DNA from: an uncultured Bacteroidota bacterium | GTDB lineage: Bacteria; Bacteroidota; Bacteroidia; Flavobacteriales; Flavobacteriaceae | Direction: 5' to 3' | DNA: 57,669 bases | Assembly (NCBI GenBank): GCA_902519955.1 | Contig: CABYMF010000005.1 | Location: forward strand, 1 to 57,669 | Shown: one piece after another, positions 1 through 7,299 of the stretch | Position numbering within the stretch: position 1 is the stretch's first letter | Layout of the letters: the number at the start of each line of letters is the position of its first letter | Notes under the pieces: model-generated | Databases searched by the model: none | What the model was told of the DNA's origin: nothing | The model's input: only the letters and a program-made list of their open reading frames with translations | Translations under genes and position numbers: made by a program

Positions 1-1
1 A

Positions 2-427
2 ATAATCTCAGAGCCAGGAAACCTTAATAAAACTCATCCATTCTGTAAATCAAATACAGTTGTCAATTGGGATAAAGATAATCATGAAGATATATTAGAG
101 TATTTAAATGGGGTTGTACTTCATAGAAATTTCTACAAATGGGATGAAGGCAACGGTTATGAGTTAAAAATTGGAAGGAAAACTGGGAGGAAATCTAAAG
201 TAATTTGGAAAATTACAGGTGACAAAAAGTCGAATCTAAATATTACTGTTTATCCACATGTATTCAGCAATAGAAATAAATTTAGCTATTTTCTAATCCA
301 TACTTTCTTTATTAATCCAGGATTAAAAAAATATTTAAATTCTGTATTAAAAGGTTACAAATGGTATTTAGAAAATAAACAGTCTGTTCCTAGAAATCAT
401 TTTGGTAAACACAGATGGTTTTCATAA
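2..427 (+). CDS. SRPBCC-like protein, C-terminal part
   Basis: This is the 3' part of a gene whose start lies left of the window; the frame is open from base 2 to the TAA at 425-427, about 141 residues. The visible part alternates polar and hydrophobic residues. It contains NWDKDNHEDILEYLNGVVLHR, strands such as KVIWKITGD and LNITVYPHVF, and a C-terminal helix-like stretch (NPGLKKYLNSVLKGYKWYL). That layout of a ligand-cavity beta sheet ending in a long helix fits the SRPBCC/START fold, but this is a shape argument and no catalytic motif is visible. It converges on the 166-aa gene that follows on the other strand, with 2 bases between them. The family call is tentative. Confidence 0.5.
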   Translation: MISEPGNLNKTHPFCKSNTVVNWDKDNHEDILEYLNGVVLHRNFYKWDEGNGYELKIGRKTGRKSKVIWKITGDKKSNLNITVYPHVFSNRNKFSYFLIHTFFINPGLKKYLNSVLKGYKWYLENKQSVPRNHFGKHRWFS

Positions 428-429
428 AA

Positions 430-930
430 TTAATTATGATCGGAATGATCCATGTTGTGGTTCATGTGCATTTTTTTCCCAATGTTGAAAATTGGCATCA
501 TTAATCCTAAAGTTTTCATCGACTCTGAAGTATTGAAAAATATCCTAACTTTTTTACTTTTAAAGAGCTTGTATTCAATTCCAATATATGGTTCATTATG
601 ATTATCATCTGAGCTTTGCATAGACCCCATGCCCATTTGCATTCCCATGTGGTCGTCTGGCATTTCGTGAAACATATATCCAGCCGCAACATTAAATCTA
701 CCTAGATTATATTTAACATTTAACATTATTTCATAATCATCATCCACATCAAAAGGAGTTATCATTACACCCCCACCAATCATAACCTTAGGAAGTGGCA
801 TGAAGTTTAGACCTACTCCTAACTTGGAGTATTCATTTTCAAGATCAAATCCACCCATTACACCAATGTGGGCTTGAGAGTATAAATTAAAAGAAGCCAG
901 TGTCAACATAATAATAAGTAAATTTTTCAT
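430..930 (-). CDS. Small secreted Met/His-rich beta-barrel-like protein
   Basis: A 166-aa protein with a clear signal peptide (MKNLLIIMLTLASFNLYSQ, cleavage after SQA likely). The mature part has alternating strands with many glycines (GVGLNFMPLPKVMIGGGVMI), as in small outer-membrane or periplasmic barrels. Residues about 86-110 and the C-terminus are rich in Met and His (HMGMQMGMGSM; MHMNHNMDHSDHN). Such runs are seen in copper- or silver-handling envelope proteins, so metal binding is a reasonable inference but unproven. It lies just downstream of a 57-aa membrane protein on the same strand (6-base gap) and probably shares its transcript. I do not recognise a named family. Confidence 0.75.
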   Translation of the reverse strand: MKNLLIIMLTLASFNLYSQAHIGVMGGFDLENEYSKLGVGLNFMPLPKVMIGGGVMITPFDVDDDYEIMLNVKYNLGRFNVAAGYMFHEMPDDHMGMQMGMGSMQSSDDNHNEPYIGIEYKLFKSKKVRIFFNTSESMKTLGLMMPIFNIGKKMHMNHNMDHSDHN

Positions 931-936
931 AGTAGT

Positions 937-1110
937 TTATTTAGGTAACGAACCATGACGATCATAATAATCTTTATCATAGTCCATTTTTTCTTTGTTT
1001 GATAAAATTAATGAAATTAATACCATGATAGTAACGACTACACCAAAAATAAATATAGATGTTGTTAAATCTCCTAATAGTAAATCTCTAATTTGACCGT
1101 ATCTGTTCAT
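937..1110 (-). CDS. 57-aa single-pass membrane protein
   Basis: A small gene running from ATG at 1110 to TAA at 937. The protein begins MNRYGQIRDLLLGDLTTS. It then has one strongly hydrophobic segment of about 20 residues (IFIFGVVVTIMVLISLIL, residues 19-36) and a charged, Tyr/Asp-rich tail ending in DRHGSLPK. Size and layout resemble small subunits or assembly factors of membrane complexes, but no family is recognised. It sits 6 bases upstream of the Met/His-rich secreted protein in the same direction, suggesting one operon. A TAATTTTG element (TAnnTTTG type) lies on this strand at 1114-1121, only a few bases ahead of the start. Confidence 0.6.
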   Translation of the reverse strand: MNRYGQIRDLLLGDLTTSIFIFGVVVTIMVLISLILSNKEKMDYDKDYYDRHGSLPK

Positions 1111-1431
1111 AGGACAAAATTATTTATATATAGCTAAGTTAATTTAATTGATTTATAATTAACAAAAATTTTAGATTTACATATTTAACTAAAATATACA
1201 TTTGTAATGTGTTTAGAATAAATAAAATTCCAAAAGAATATTACCCAGAAATCCTTTTTGTGATTTTCTTAGTCTTTATGTTTACAAAGGTTTACATAAT
1301 GGTTCAACTCGCAAACTCTTAATTAGTAAATCAAATTATTTCTAAAATATACTGATTTTGCCATCCCTATTAAATGAGTTTTTATTAACTACAGTTAATA
1401 ATAAAAGGGTTAAAAATTATATCTTGTAGAA
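1111..1431. other. Intergenic stretch with a possible 37-aa gene
   Basis: This AT-rich gap lies between divergent genes. It holds a TAnnTTTG-like element on the minus strand (1114-1121) and one on the plus strand (1197-1204, TACATTTG), plus the possible small gene listed at 1209-1322. Apart from these I see no repeat, RNA gene or strong hairpin. Confidence 0.5.
1209..1322 (+). CDS. Possible 37-aa membrane peptide
   Basis: A GTG-initiated frame ending at TAA 1320-1322. The peptide starts MFRINKIPKEYYPE, followed by a hydrophobic segment ILFVIFLVFMFTKVYIMV and a short polar end. This looks like a bona fide one-helix membrane peptide, and codon use is like its neighbours. Against it, the start would be GTG, and the TACATTTG element at 1197-1204 would place transcription start at about the start codon, implying a leaderless message or a chance element. 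Treat as a candidate only. Confidence 0.3.
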   Translation: MFRINKIPKEYYPEILFVIFLVFMFTKVYIMVQLANS

Positions 1432-2211
1432 ATGAGATATATAATATTTATTGGCATAATCTGTTTACTTTCAATCAATTGTGATAGAGGTAATGAAGGT
1501 TGGACAAATCTTTTTGATGGAGAGAGTCTTAATGGCTGGGAAATGAAAATTGCTGGATATGAGTTAAATAATAATTATCGAAACACTTTTAGTGTAAAAG
1601 ATGGTGCAATTAGAGTTTCTTACGAAAACTATGACTCATTTGATGATAAATTTGGTCATATTTTCTACACAAAAAATAAATTCAAAAATTATCACCTAAA
1701 GATGGACTATAGGTTTTATGGTGAGCATGCAAATTTATTTAAAAACGAAGATGAAGCATGGAACTATAAAAACAGCGGAGTTATGCTTCACTCTGAAGAC
1801 CCATCAAAAATGTTTATAGACCAAGAGTTTCCTGTCAGTATAGAAGCACAATTTCTTGGTGGATCAGGAGAAAAAGATAGACCAACACTTAACATGTGTT
1901 CACCTGGCACAGAAGTTGATATTGATGGTTCTCAAGTAGATAAACATTGTATTTTTTCTAATTCTAATACATATCACAAAGAAAGCTGGATTAGTGTTGA
2001 ATTTATTGTTTATTCAGACTCGATTGTTCATCATGTTATTGGAAAAGACACGGTTATGACTTACTCTAATATAAAAATTGGTGGAGAATATATATCAGAT
2101 AATTTTTTAAATAAAGTTGGTGAGCCACTTAATGAAGGATATATTTCACTTCAATCTGAAGGACATCCAATAGAATTTAAAAACATAAGAATAAGAGAAC
2201 TTACAGATTAA
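1432..2211 (+). CDS. DUF1080 / 3-keto-disaccharide hydrolase-type lipoprotein
   Basis: A 259-aa lipoprotein: the signal segment ends in a lipobox (LSIN-C17). Right after it comes the hallmark of the DUF1080 family, LFDGESLNGWE at residues 27-37, followed by a concanavalin/laminarinase-like beta-sandwich pattern (NSGVMLHSED; VSIEAQFLGG; GYISLQSEGHPIEFKNIRI near the end). The family includes secreted glycan-active proteins, among them 3-keto-glycoside hydrolases, and is common in Bacteroidota and Planctomycetes. Full length for a single-domain member. The GNAT gene follows after 4 bases, so the two are probably cotranscribed. Substrate cannot be told from sequence. Confidence 0.85.
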   Translation: MRYIIFIGIICLLSINCDRGNEGWTNLFDGESLNGWEMKIAGYELNNNYRNTFSVKDGAIRVSYENYDSFDDKFGHIFYTKNKFKNYHLKMDYRFYGEHANLFKNEDEAWNYKNSGVMLHSEDPSKMFIDQEFPVSIEAQFLGGSGEKDRPTLNMCSPGTEVDIDGSQVDKHCIFSNSNTYHKESWISVEFIVYSDSIVHHVIGKDTVMTYSNIKIGGEYISDNFLNKVGEPLNEGYISLQSEGHPIEFKNIRIRELTD

Positions 2212-2215
2212 TACA

Positions 2216-2659
2216 ATGCAAGTAAGAGAAGCTAAATTGTCTGATCTTAAAAATCTATCAGTTTTATTTAATTCATATAGGATGTTTTATGGAAAAGAAT
2301 CTGATTTAAAAGTTGCCGAAGAATTCTTAAGATCCAGAATTGAAAATAAAGACTCCAAAATATTTATTTGTGAATTTAATAATGAATTATCTGGCTTTGT
2401 ACAATTATATCCCATATTTTCATCAACTAGAGTTAGTAAATATTGGTTATTAAATGATTTATTTGTTGATATTAACAAGAGAGGAAAGGGATACTCAAAG
2501 CTACTAATTGAAAGGTCTAAAGAACTCGTTATAGAATCGAAGGCATGTGGTATGATGCTTGAAACTGAAAAGTCAAATAATATTGGTAATATGTTATATC
2601 CTTCAACAGGTTTTAAAAAGAATGAATTATGTAATTTTTATGAATGGGTTCCTAATTAG
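2216..2659 (+). CDS. GNAT-family N-acetyltransferase
   Basis: A 147-aa single-domain protein with the GNAT fold in order: N-terminal strand and helices (VREAKLSDLKNLSVLF), the central strand ending in LNDLFVD, then the acetyl-CoA pyrophosphate loop RGKGYS at about residues 86-92 (R/Q-x-x-G-x-G/A pattern), and the C-terminal block with NNIGNMLYPSTGFKKNE, typical of motif B (A..LYe..GF). It would transfer an acetyl group from acetyl-CoA to an amine; the acceptor is unknown. It starts 4 bases after the DUF1080 gene, suggesting translational coupling. Confidence 0.85.
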   Translation: MQVREAKLSDLKNLSVLFNSYRMFYGKESDLKVAEEFLRSRIENKDSKIFICEFNNELSGFVQLYPIFSSTRVSKYWLLNDLFVDINKRGKGYSKLLIERSKELVIESKACGMMLETEKSNNIGNMLYPSTGFKKNELCNFYEWVPN

Positions 2660-2973
2660 AATATTTTTCTTTTTATAAACACATGCTATTAATGACTTAA
2701 CAAGCAATCATAAATACTTCGCTACTATACGTGACTACAATTAAAATAAAAGAACCTCTATCGTTTAAAATAATTTAATTTTTTTTAAACATCTCCCAAA
2801 ATCTATTGAGTTGTAATGTGTAATTAATATTTTAAGGTAAAAGTTAAGATTAAAAAATCATATTACACTTTATTTAATAATCTATATTTATAAATGTATT
2901 TAATTATCATATTATTAAATTTTATATACTTTTTTTATCAAATTAATAAAATTTTTACTAAATTTATAACAAA
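2660..2973. other. AT-rich intergenic stretch upstream of the RNA leader
   Basis: No gene is visible here. There is an interrupted inverted repeat (GTGTAAT at about 2817-2823 and ATTACAC at 2863-2869) with a long loop, and runs of A and T. It probably carries the promoter for the leader and YRG protein that follow, but I cannot point to a clean TAnnTTTG element. Confidence 0.4.
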
Positions 2974-3042
2974 TCCCGTGTAGACTGGGACAAATAATAG
3001 AGTCGCGGGTGGAGAGAACGCATCCGAAAAAATCGTTACAAT
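2974..3042 (+). promoter_or_regulatory. Structured 5' leader, riboswitch-like, of the YRG-repeat gene
   Basis: This 69-base stretch stands out from its AT-rich surroundings by its GC content and pairing potential. CCCG (2975-2978) can pair with CGGG (3006-3009), enclosing GACT (2983-2986) with AGTC (3001-3004). A competing hairpin TCCC (2974-2977) with GGGA (2987-2990) uses the same bases, so two exclusive folds exist. Further on, GGA (3011-3013) can pair with TCC (3023-3025), and AACG (3017-3020) with CGTT (3034-3037), placing a stem right in front of the ATG at 3043. The piece GAACGCATC (3016-3024) resembles what I remember of the 3' core of glutamine riboswitches, but their upstream CGUUC partner is absent. 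The class is unassigned. Confidence 0.5.
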
Positions 3043-3252
3043 ATGTTTAATATAAATCTGAAATATATGAATTCTGAAAAATCAAATTTTACTTACAGAG
3101 GTGTTAAATATAATCACAATGATATTTCATCTTCTGATTCAAAACTTTCCAATGGTAAATATAGGGGAGTAAAGTTTAATGAAGGTTCACTTGAAAAAAA
3201 TCAAGCTTTTAAAAGAAAAGGCTTGTATAGAGGTCTAGAAGTTACTATCTAA
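3043..3252 (+). CDS. DUF4278-like YRG-repeat small protein
   Basis: A 69-aa protein built on three copies of a short motif: YRGVKY (residues 18-23), YRGVKF (40-45) and YRGLEV (62-67), spaced exactly 22 residues apart. Between them are polar, Ser/Asn/Lys-rich linkers. The YRG-V-x-Y/F motif is that of DUF4278, a family I know mainly from cyanobacteria and marine microbes; its function is unknown. There is no signal peptide or membrane segment, so it should be cytoplasmic. A second Met at residue 9 is a possible alternative start. The gene stands alone between a structured leader and a strong terminator, so it forms its own regulated transcript. Confidence 0.7.
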   Translation: MFNINLKYMNSEKSNFTYRGVKYNHNDISSSDSKLSNGKYRGVKFNEGSLEKNQAFKRKGLYRGLEVTI

Positions 3253-3262
3253 AAAGTTAATT

Positions 3263-3288
3263 AACTTAAAATACTAGTATTTTAGGTT
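3263..3288. repeat. Palindromic hairpin after the YRG gene
   Basis: AAAATA-CTAG-TATTTT forms a perfect inverted repeat, extended outward by AAC/GTT with a small mismatch. It lies 11 bases after the stop codon and about 20 bases before the real terminator. It could protect the 3' end of the message or be an operator; no poly-T run follows it, so it is not itself a terminator. Confidence 0.45.
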
Positions 3289-3310
3289 ATTTATTTAAGT
3301 AATCAGATTA

Positions 3311-3340
3311 AACCCCTTGTTATTAACAAGGGGTTTTTTT
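3311..3340 (+). terminator. Strong intrinsic terminator
   Basis: AACCCCTTGTT-ATT-AACAAGGGGTT forms a near-perfect stem followed by seven T residues. It closes the YRG-protein transcript. The stem is palindromic and could also slow transcription from the opposite side, where the SGNH gene ends at 3369. Confidence 0.9.
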
Positions 3341-3368
3341 ATTTTGAGACCTCTTTAAAAAATTGTAT

Positions 3369-4163
3369 TTATTGTATTGGCAAATAATTCTTTTTTAAAT
3401 ACATGGATGTAGCTTTATCTGCAATTTCTTGAAGAAGTATCTTATCTTCCTCATCTATAGCCCCATAGTAATTATATTTTAAACCTATTGGTGATATTCC
3501 ATATATACTAGCAAAAACAGTACATGCTGCCAAGTATGTTCCTTTGAGATTTGGGTGTGTCCCATCGTCTTGATGAAGTTTTATGTCAGGAAATTCCTGA
3601 TATGCAATATCAAAAGCTAACCCAACAGGAATTACAATAACATTGTTTTCTTTGCCAACTTTTGTGTAAATCTCTTCTATAACTCTTATTTGGTTTTCTT
3701 CAAAATCTTTATGTGGTTTCACATAAGCATGTGTCATATAAAGTGCTGCTTTAGAGTTATTCGCTTTGATTGATTCTATATGTTTTGTAGCGTAGTATGA
3801 AAACTCTTTCCGATTTTCTTGAGTTAATGGTTCAGAACTACCACCTTGAAGAATAACTAAATCAAACTTTTTAATTGAACTAATTGCCTTCGGCATAATT
3901 AGTCTTTCAACATCATGATGTTTTAATCTAGCTCCTCCAATAGTTGCAGATTTTACTGATGCTGCTCCATCATAGTCTTCAAGATGTTCTTCAACCATAC
4001 GTTTGAAATGATTGTGAAGACTATCCCCGTAATATAAGTAGCTATTACCAATAAATAATATCGTTCTAGGTTCTTGATTTTTATCGTAATTATCAACCTC
4101 TTGAGAGAATAAAGAGTTCGAAAAGAATAATACAATTAGTATAAGTTTATAAATATTTTTCAT
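3369..4163 (-). CDS. Secreted SGNH/GDSL-type hydrolase
   Basis: A 264-aa protein with a signal peptide (cleavage near LFSQ, residue 21). It carries the SGNH hydrolase blocks: block I ILFIGNSYLYY with the nucleophile Ser41, a Gly in LQGGSSEP for the oxyanion hole, and block V D200-G-T-H203-PN giving the Asp-x-x-His of the catalytic triad. Members are esterases or lipases, often deacylating carbohydrates. It is monocistronic: a terminator hairpin lies downstream and the reductase at 4237 is divergent. Substrate unknown. Confidence 0.85.
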   Translation of the reverse strand: MKNIYKLILIVLFFSNSLFSQEVDNYDKNQEPRTILFIGNSYLYYGDSLHNHFKRMVEEHLEDYDGAASVKSATIGGARLKHHDVERLIMPKAISSIKKFDLVILQGGSSEPLTQENRKEFSYYATKHIESIKANNSKAALYMTHAYVKPHKDFEENQIRVIEEIYTKVGKENNVIVIPVGLAFDIAYQEFPDIKLHQDDGTHPNLKGTYLAACTVFASIYGISPIGLKYNYYGAIDEEDKILLQEIADKATSMYLKKNYLPIQ

Positions 4164-4236
4164 GGATTAATTTCCAGAAGGTAAATATTCTTTTAATTTT
4201 AACCAAGTTTCTTTTAATCCCCAATTAATTTTAAAT

Positions 4237-5442
4237 ATGTCATTAGATAAAAGAGAATTTGATGTTGTAATCTGGGGTGCATCTGGATTTACTGGAAGAC
4301 TTGTTGCTGGGTATTTATTTGAAAATTATAGCCATAATAAATTGAAGTGGGCTATAGCAGGTAGAGATAGCAATAAGCTAAATAAAATAAGAAATCAATA
4401 CCTGGATGTAAAAATTCCAATAATTATTGCAGACAGTTTTGATAAAGTTAGCTTAAGCAAAATGACAAAAAGAACCAAGGTAATTTGCACTACGGTTGGC
4501 CCATATGCAAAATATGGATCTCTACTTGTAGAGTCATGTGTTAGTTCAAAAACACATTATTGTGATCTAGCTGGTGAGGCACAGTGGATTAGAAAAATGA
4601 TTGATCTTCATCATGAAGATGCTAAAGATAATAATGTAAGAATAGTTAATTCTTGCGGTTTTGATTCTATACCATCAGATTTGGGTGTCTATTACATTTA
4701 TAAAAATATTTCCAAAAAAAACCTCTCAATAAGAATGAGGGTTACAGGTGCAAAAGGAACCTACAGTGGAGGAACATATGCAAGTATGCAGAATATAATC
4801 AAGGAAGCATTTAAAGATAGGGAAGTAAGAAAAAGTTTAACTAACCCTTATGGACTAAATCCTGTGGGGCATCAAGATGGCCCTGATAAGAGAGATTTAA
4901 GATCTGTAAAATATGATAAAAGAATTAAAAGCTGGATATCCCCTTTTTTAATGGCTGGAATTAATACGCGAATTGTAAGAAGGAGTAATGCATTAAGTAA
5001 TTTCAGTTATGGAAAAGAATTTACATATGACGAAGCCGTAATGACTGGGAAAGGATTAAAAGGAAGATTAAATGGAATTTTTCTATCAATGCCTCTTATG
5101 TTTCTTGCCTCAAAGCCAGGATCTTTTTTTAATAAAATTTTTAATATTATTTCACCTAAGCCAGGACAGGGTCCAAATAAAAAAGAAAGAGAAAATGGAT
5201 ATTTTAGTTTAAGATTTTTTGTTTTTCAATTAGAGGGTAATAAATCAATTTTTAGAGTAACTGGTGATAGAGATCCTGGTTATGGCTCTACTTCTAAAAT
5301 GTTAGCTGAAAGTGCAGTCTGTCTTGCAAAAGATGAATTAGAAGAAAGATATGGTGTATTAACTCCATCATATGCAATGGGTGATAATATCCTTCATAGA
5401 CTTATTTCAAAAGCAGGATTAACATTCAAAAAGATTAAATAG
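4237..5442 (+). CDS. Saccharopine dehydrogenase-like NAD(P)-binding reductase
   Basis: A 401-aa protein that opens with a Rossmann fold: VVIWGASGFTG with G14-x-x-G17-x-x-G20. It then matches the saccharopine dehydrogenase-like / trans-acting enoyl reductase group (TVGPYAKYGSLLVE, HYCDLAGE, VNSCGFDSIPSDLG, TYSGGTYASM). In mycobacteria relatives reduce polyketide-derived lipids; in other bacteria the substrate is unknown. Length is usual for the family. The protein is probably cytoplasmic or membrane-associated through the hydrophobic segment near residues 280-292. It is divergent from the SGNH gene and followed by a methyltransferase 80 bases later. Confidence 0.85.
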   Translation: MSLDKREFDVVIWGASGFTGRLVAGYLFENYSHNKLKWAIAGRDSNKLNKIRNQYLDVKIPIIIADSFDKVSLSKMTKRTKVICTTVGPYAKYGSLLVESCVSSKTHYCDLAGEAQWIRKMIDLHHEDAKDNNVRIVNSCGFDSIPSDLGVYYIYKNISKKNLSIRMRVTGAKGTYSGGTYASMQNIIKEAFKDREVRKSLTNPYGLNPVGHQDGPDKRDLRSVKYDKRIKSWISPFLMAGINTRIVRRSNALSNFSYGKEFTYDEAVMTGKGLKGRLNGIFLSMPLMFLASKPGSFFNKIFNIISPKPGQGPNKKERENGYFSLRFFVFQLEGNKSIFRVTGDRDPGYGSTSKMLAESAVCLAKDELEERYGVLTPSYAMGDNILHRLISKAGLTFKKIK

Positions 5443-5522
5443 TGAATTTGGCAAGTAATTTTAATATTAATCTTTTAAATTAACTGGTTCAAAATTTAGA
5501 ACTACTTTTTGTACATTTAGAT

Positions 5523-6131
5523 ATGTCCAGCAAATCTCATTGGGAAAAAATATACAAAGAAAAAAGCCCTCAAGAAGTTTCTTGGACTCAGGAAATCCCA
5601 ACTACTTCAATAGAATTTTTTAATGATTTTAAAATTCAAAAAGATGATCCAATAATTGATGTCGGTTGTGGTGAAAGTAAATTTGTAGATTATCTAATCG
5701 ATAATGGATACAAAAATATATCTGTTCTTGATATTTCAGAGAATGCAATAAATAATGCTAAAAAAAGAATAGGTAGCAGATCTGAATTTATTAATTGGAT
5801 TATTTGTGATATAAATGAGTTTGAACCAGAAGGAAATTATGTAGTTTGGCATGATAGAGCTGTATTTCATTTTTTAACTTCTCAAGTTGAAATAGATAGA
5901 TATGTCAGAAAAGTTAAATTAAATACTGAAAATTTTATAATAGGAGCTTTTTCAACTTTTGGTCCAAAAAAATGTAGTGGACTTGATATAACTCAGTATC
6001 ATGAACCATCATTAAAAAAATTATTTGTAGATCAAAGATTCTCATTAAAAAGAACTGAAAACATAAATCATATTACCCCTTTTGGAACGACTCAAAATTT
6101 TATATTTTGCAGTTTCTCATCAAAAAAATAA
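5523..6131 (+). CDS. Class I SAM-dependent methyltransferase
   Basis: A 202-aa protein with the SAM-binding motif I IIDVGCGESKF at about residues 44-54, an acidic residue after the second strand (SVLDIS) and motif post-I/II (WIICDINEF). The N-terminus SHWEKIYKEKSPQEVSWTQ is typical of a bacterial group of small methyltransferases related to thiopurine- and tellurite-type enzymes. The C-terminal part (GAFSTFGPKKCSGLDITQYH) is also characteristic. The acceptor cannot be inferred. The aldo/keto reductase gene starts 11 bases after its stop. Confidence 0.85.
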   Translation: MSSKSHWEKIYKEKSPQEVSWTQEIPTTSIEFFNDFKIQKDDPIIDVGCGESKFVDYLIDNGYKNISVLDISENAINNAKKRIGSRSEFINWIICDINEFEPEGNYVVWHDRAVFHFLTSQVEIDRYVRKVKLNTENFIIGAFSTFGPKKCSGLDITQYHEPSLKKLFVDQRFSLKRTENINHITPFGTTQNFIFCSFSSKK

Positions 6132-6142
6132 ATCATTATAGT

Positions 6143-7174
6143 ATGGAATATAATAAACTACCAGGTACAGAAATTGATGTAAGTAAAATATGTCTTGGAA
6201 CAATGACTTGGGGAAGACAAAATTCAGAGTCTGAAGCTTTTGATCAAATGGATTATAGTTTAGATAAAGGAGTGAATTTTTTTGATACAGCCGAATTATA
6301 TCCTGTACCCGCTACACCTGATAGATATGCTGATACTGAAAAGATAATTGGAAAATGGATTGTATCAAGAAAGTCAAGAGACAAAATTATTCTTGCTTCA
6401 AAAATTGCAGGTCCGGGTGATTACACAGCACATATTAGAAAAACAGGGTTTAAAGGAGATTCCATTGAGGAAGCTATCAATGGAAGCCTTAAAAGATTAA
6501 AAACAGATTATATAGATTTATATCAGCTACATTGGCCAGAAAGAGCTACAAATTATTTTGGCAAAAGAGGATTTGATTACATTGATGATGGCTGGAATGA
6601 TAACTTTAGAGAAATTCTTGAAACTTTAAAAAGAATTGTTAATTCCGGAAAAGTCAGGTATGTTGGGTTGTCTAATGAAAACGCATGGGGCATTATGAAA
6701 TATCTTGAATATTCTAAAGAAGGATTGCCTAAAATGATTACAATTCAAAATCCTTATTCTCTATTAAATAGATTATTTGAAGTTGGAAGTGCAGAAATAT
6801 GTAAAAGAGAAAATGTAGGCTTACTAGCTTATTCTCCCCTAGGATTTGGAGTTCTTTCTGGTAAATATAGAAATGGTAACATGCCTGAAAATAGTAGGCT
6901 AAAACTGTTTTCAAATCTTGCTCGATTTAGTAACGATAAATGTTTTAAAGCTACAGATCTATATTATGATATAGCTAAAAAATATAATCTAAGTCTTACA
7001 GAAATGTCATTAGCATTTGTAAATGATAGACCTTTTGTGACAAGTAATATCATTGGTGCAACTTCCATGGATCAGCTTAAAGAAAATATTAATAGTATTA
7101 ATGTAAAGTTGTCTAAAGAGATTATTGCTGAAATAAATTCTATAAATGAGAAGATTCCAAATCCAGCTCCATAA
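6143..7174 (+). CDS. Aldo/keto reductase, Tas-like
   Basis: A 343-aa NADPH-dependent oxidoreductase with a TIM-barrel fold. The catalytic tetrad is visible: D48 and Y53 in FFDTAELY, K87 in ILASKIAG, and H130 in YQLHWPER. The end ...NPAP is typical of E. coli Tas-type members, which have the same length. I chose the ATG at 6143, giving MEYNKLPGTEIDVSKICLGT; a longer frame reaches back to 6107 inside the methyltransferase gene but adds a non-family extension. It follows the methyltransferase by 11 bases and a hairpin terminator lies downstream. Confidence 0.9.
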   Translation: MEYNKLPGTEIDVSKICLGTMTWGRQNSESEAFDQMDYSLDKGVNFFDTAELYPVPATPDRYADTEKIIGKWIVSRKSRDKIILASKIAGPGDYTAHIRKTGFKGDSIEEAINGSLKRLKTDYIDLYQLHWPERATNYFGKRGFDYIDDGWNDNFREILETLKRIVNSGKVRYVGLSNENAWGIMKYLEYSKEGLPKMITIQNPYSLLNRLFEVGSAEICKRENVGLLAYSPLGFGVLSGKYRNGNMPENSRLKLFSNLARFSNDKCFKATDLYYDIAKKYNLSLTEMSLAFVNDRPFVTSNIIGATSMDQLKENINSINVKLSKEIIAEINSINEKIPNPAP

Positions 7175-7223
7175 ATATGTCTAATAAATGACGAGATTAT
7201 AATATGAGCCACCTTTAACATTT

Positions 7224-7255
7224 AATAAACATAACTGCGACATGTTTATTTTTTA
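7224..7255 (+). terminator. AT-rich intrinsic terminator
   Basis: AATAAACAT (7224-7232) pairs with ATGTTTATT (7242-7250) around a 9-base loop and is followed by a T-rich run. It fits the end of the methyltransferase-reductase transcript. Confidence 0.6.
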
Positions 7256-7299
7256 TCTTCGCAAAGTCTTAAAAGAAGATTTTTTAAATAGTAAGTATT

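Noticed and set aside
1114-1121. TAnnTTTG element as a confident promoter for the 57-aa gene
   Set aside because: Transcription start would fall on the start codon; such elements also arise by chance in AT-rich DNA, so it is not listed as a promoter.
6107-6142. Longer N-terminus of the aldo/keto reductase reaching into the methyltransferase gene
   Set aside because: The extra twelve residues do not fit the family start (MEYNKLPGTEI), and the upstream ATG lies within the coding part of the methyltransferase.
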